Below are positions 63,969 through 64,000 of a stretch of DNA of 64,000 nt, in pieces. Position numbers and translations under genes: made by a program. Source of the stretch: Trichostrongylus colubriformis (Eukaryota > Nematoda > Chromadorea > Rhabditida > Trichostrongylidae); NCBI GenBank assembly GCA_963978905.1, contig OZ022261.1:32175686-32239685 (forward strand). Direction: 5' to 3'. Below the pieces are notes generated by a model. That model did not search any database and was not told the DNA's origin. It saw only the letters and a list, made by a program, of their open reading frames with translations. Each line of letters starts with the position of its first letter. Position 1 is the first letter of the stretch.

Positions 63969-64000
63969 AAATACTCCTAAGTATTTAGTAATATATGAAA

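Overview
The window looks like nuclear DNA from a parasitic nematode, most likely a strongylid of the hookworm type. Seen directly: small exons, mostly with TTTCAG-like acceptors and GTAAG or GTGAG donors; probable spliced-leader acceptors a few bases upstream of start codons; a complete secreted astacin with an EGF and a CUB domain; and very dense small inverted-repeat DNA transposons. The genus is inference. There are no rRNA genes, CRISPR arrays, plasmid or phage features, and no bacterial-type operons.

Layout. (1) 2.0-4.2 kb, plus strand: the 3' exons of an unrecognised gene. (2) 5.8-11.8 kb, plus strand: a second unrecognised multi-exon gene with a likely spliced-leader site, an acidic serine-rich stretch and a basic C-terminus. 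(3) 11.8-32 kb: almost entirely repeats, with one weak coding exon at about 17 kb. The repeats include a 1.38-kb fold-back element carrying regularly spaced mini-hairpins, relatives of it, a 1.18-kb fold-back element, a 499-bp MITE and GC-rich palindromic elements. (4) 32.8-57.9 kb, plus strand: a gene for a single-pass membrane protein with EGF modules and a short acidic cytoplasmic tail, spread over about 24 kb. Its largest intron, 20.7 kb, contains (5) a complete 13-exon astacin metalloprotease gene on the opposite strand (45,987-48,289). (6) 58.9-64.0 kb, plus strand: a third unrecognised gene with a likely spliced-leader site, whose introns hold a mariner-like fold-back element and GC-rich MITEs.

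The best understood product is the astacin. It is a secreted zinc endopeptidase with signal peptide, propeptide, furin-like cleavage site, catalytic domain, EGF and CUB. All thirteen exons join in frame to 503 residues. The EGF membrane protein is supported by seven exons with matching phases from EGF1 to the stop codon, but its N-terminus is not resolved. The other three gene models rest on splice signals, phase agreement and sensible translations; I do not recognise their families.

The most unusual material is the repeat content: several long near-palindromes with TA flanks, a tRNA-derived SINE family, and repeated inverted pairs. I saw no clear sign of a new multi-gene system. The strongest leads are the nested astacin and the hairpin-array fold-back family.
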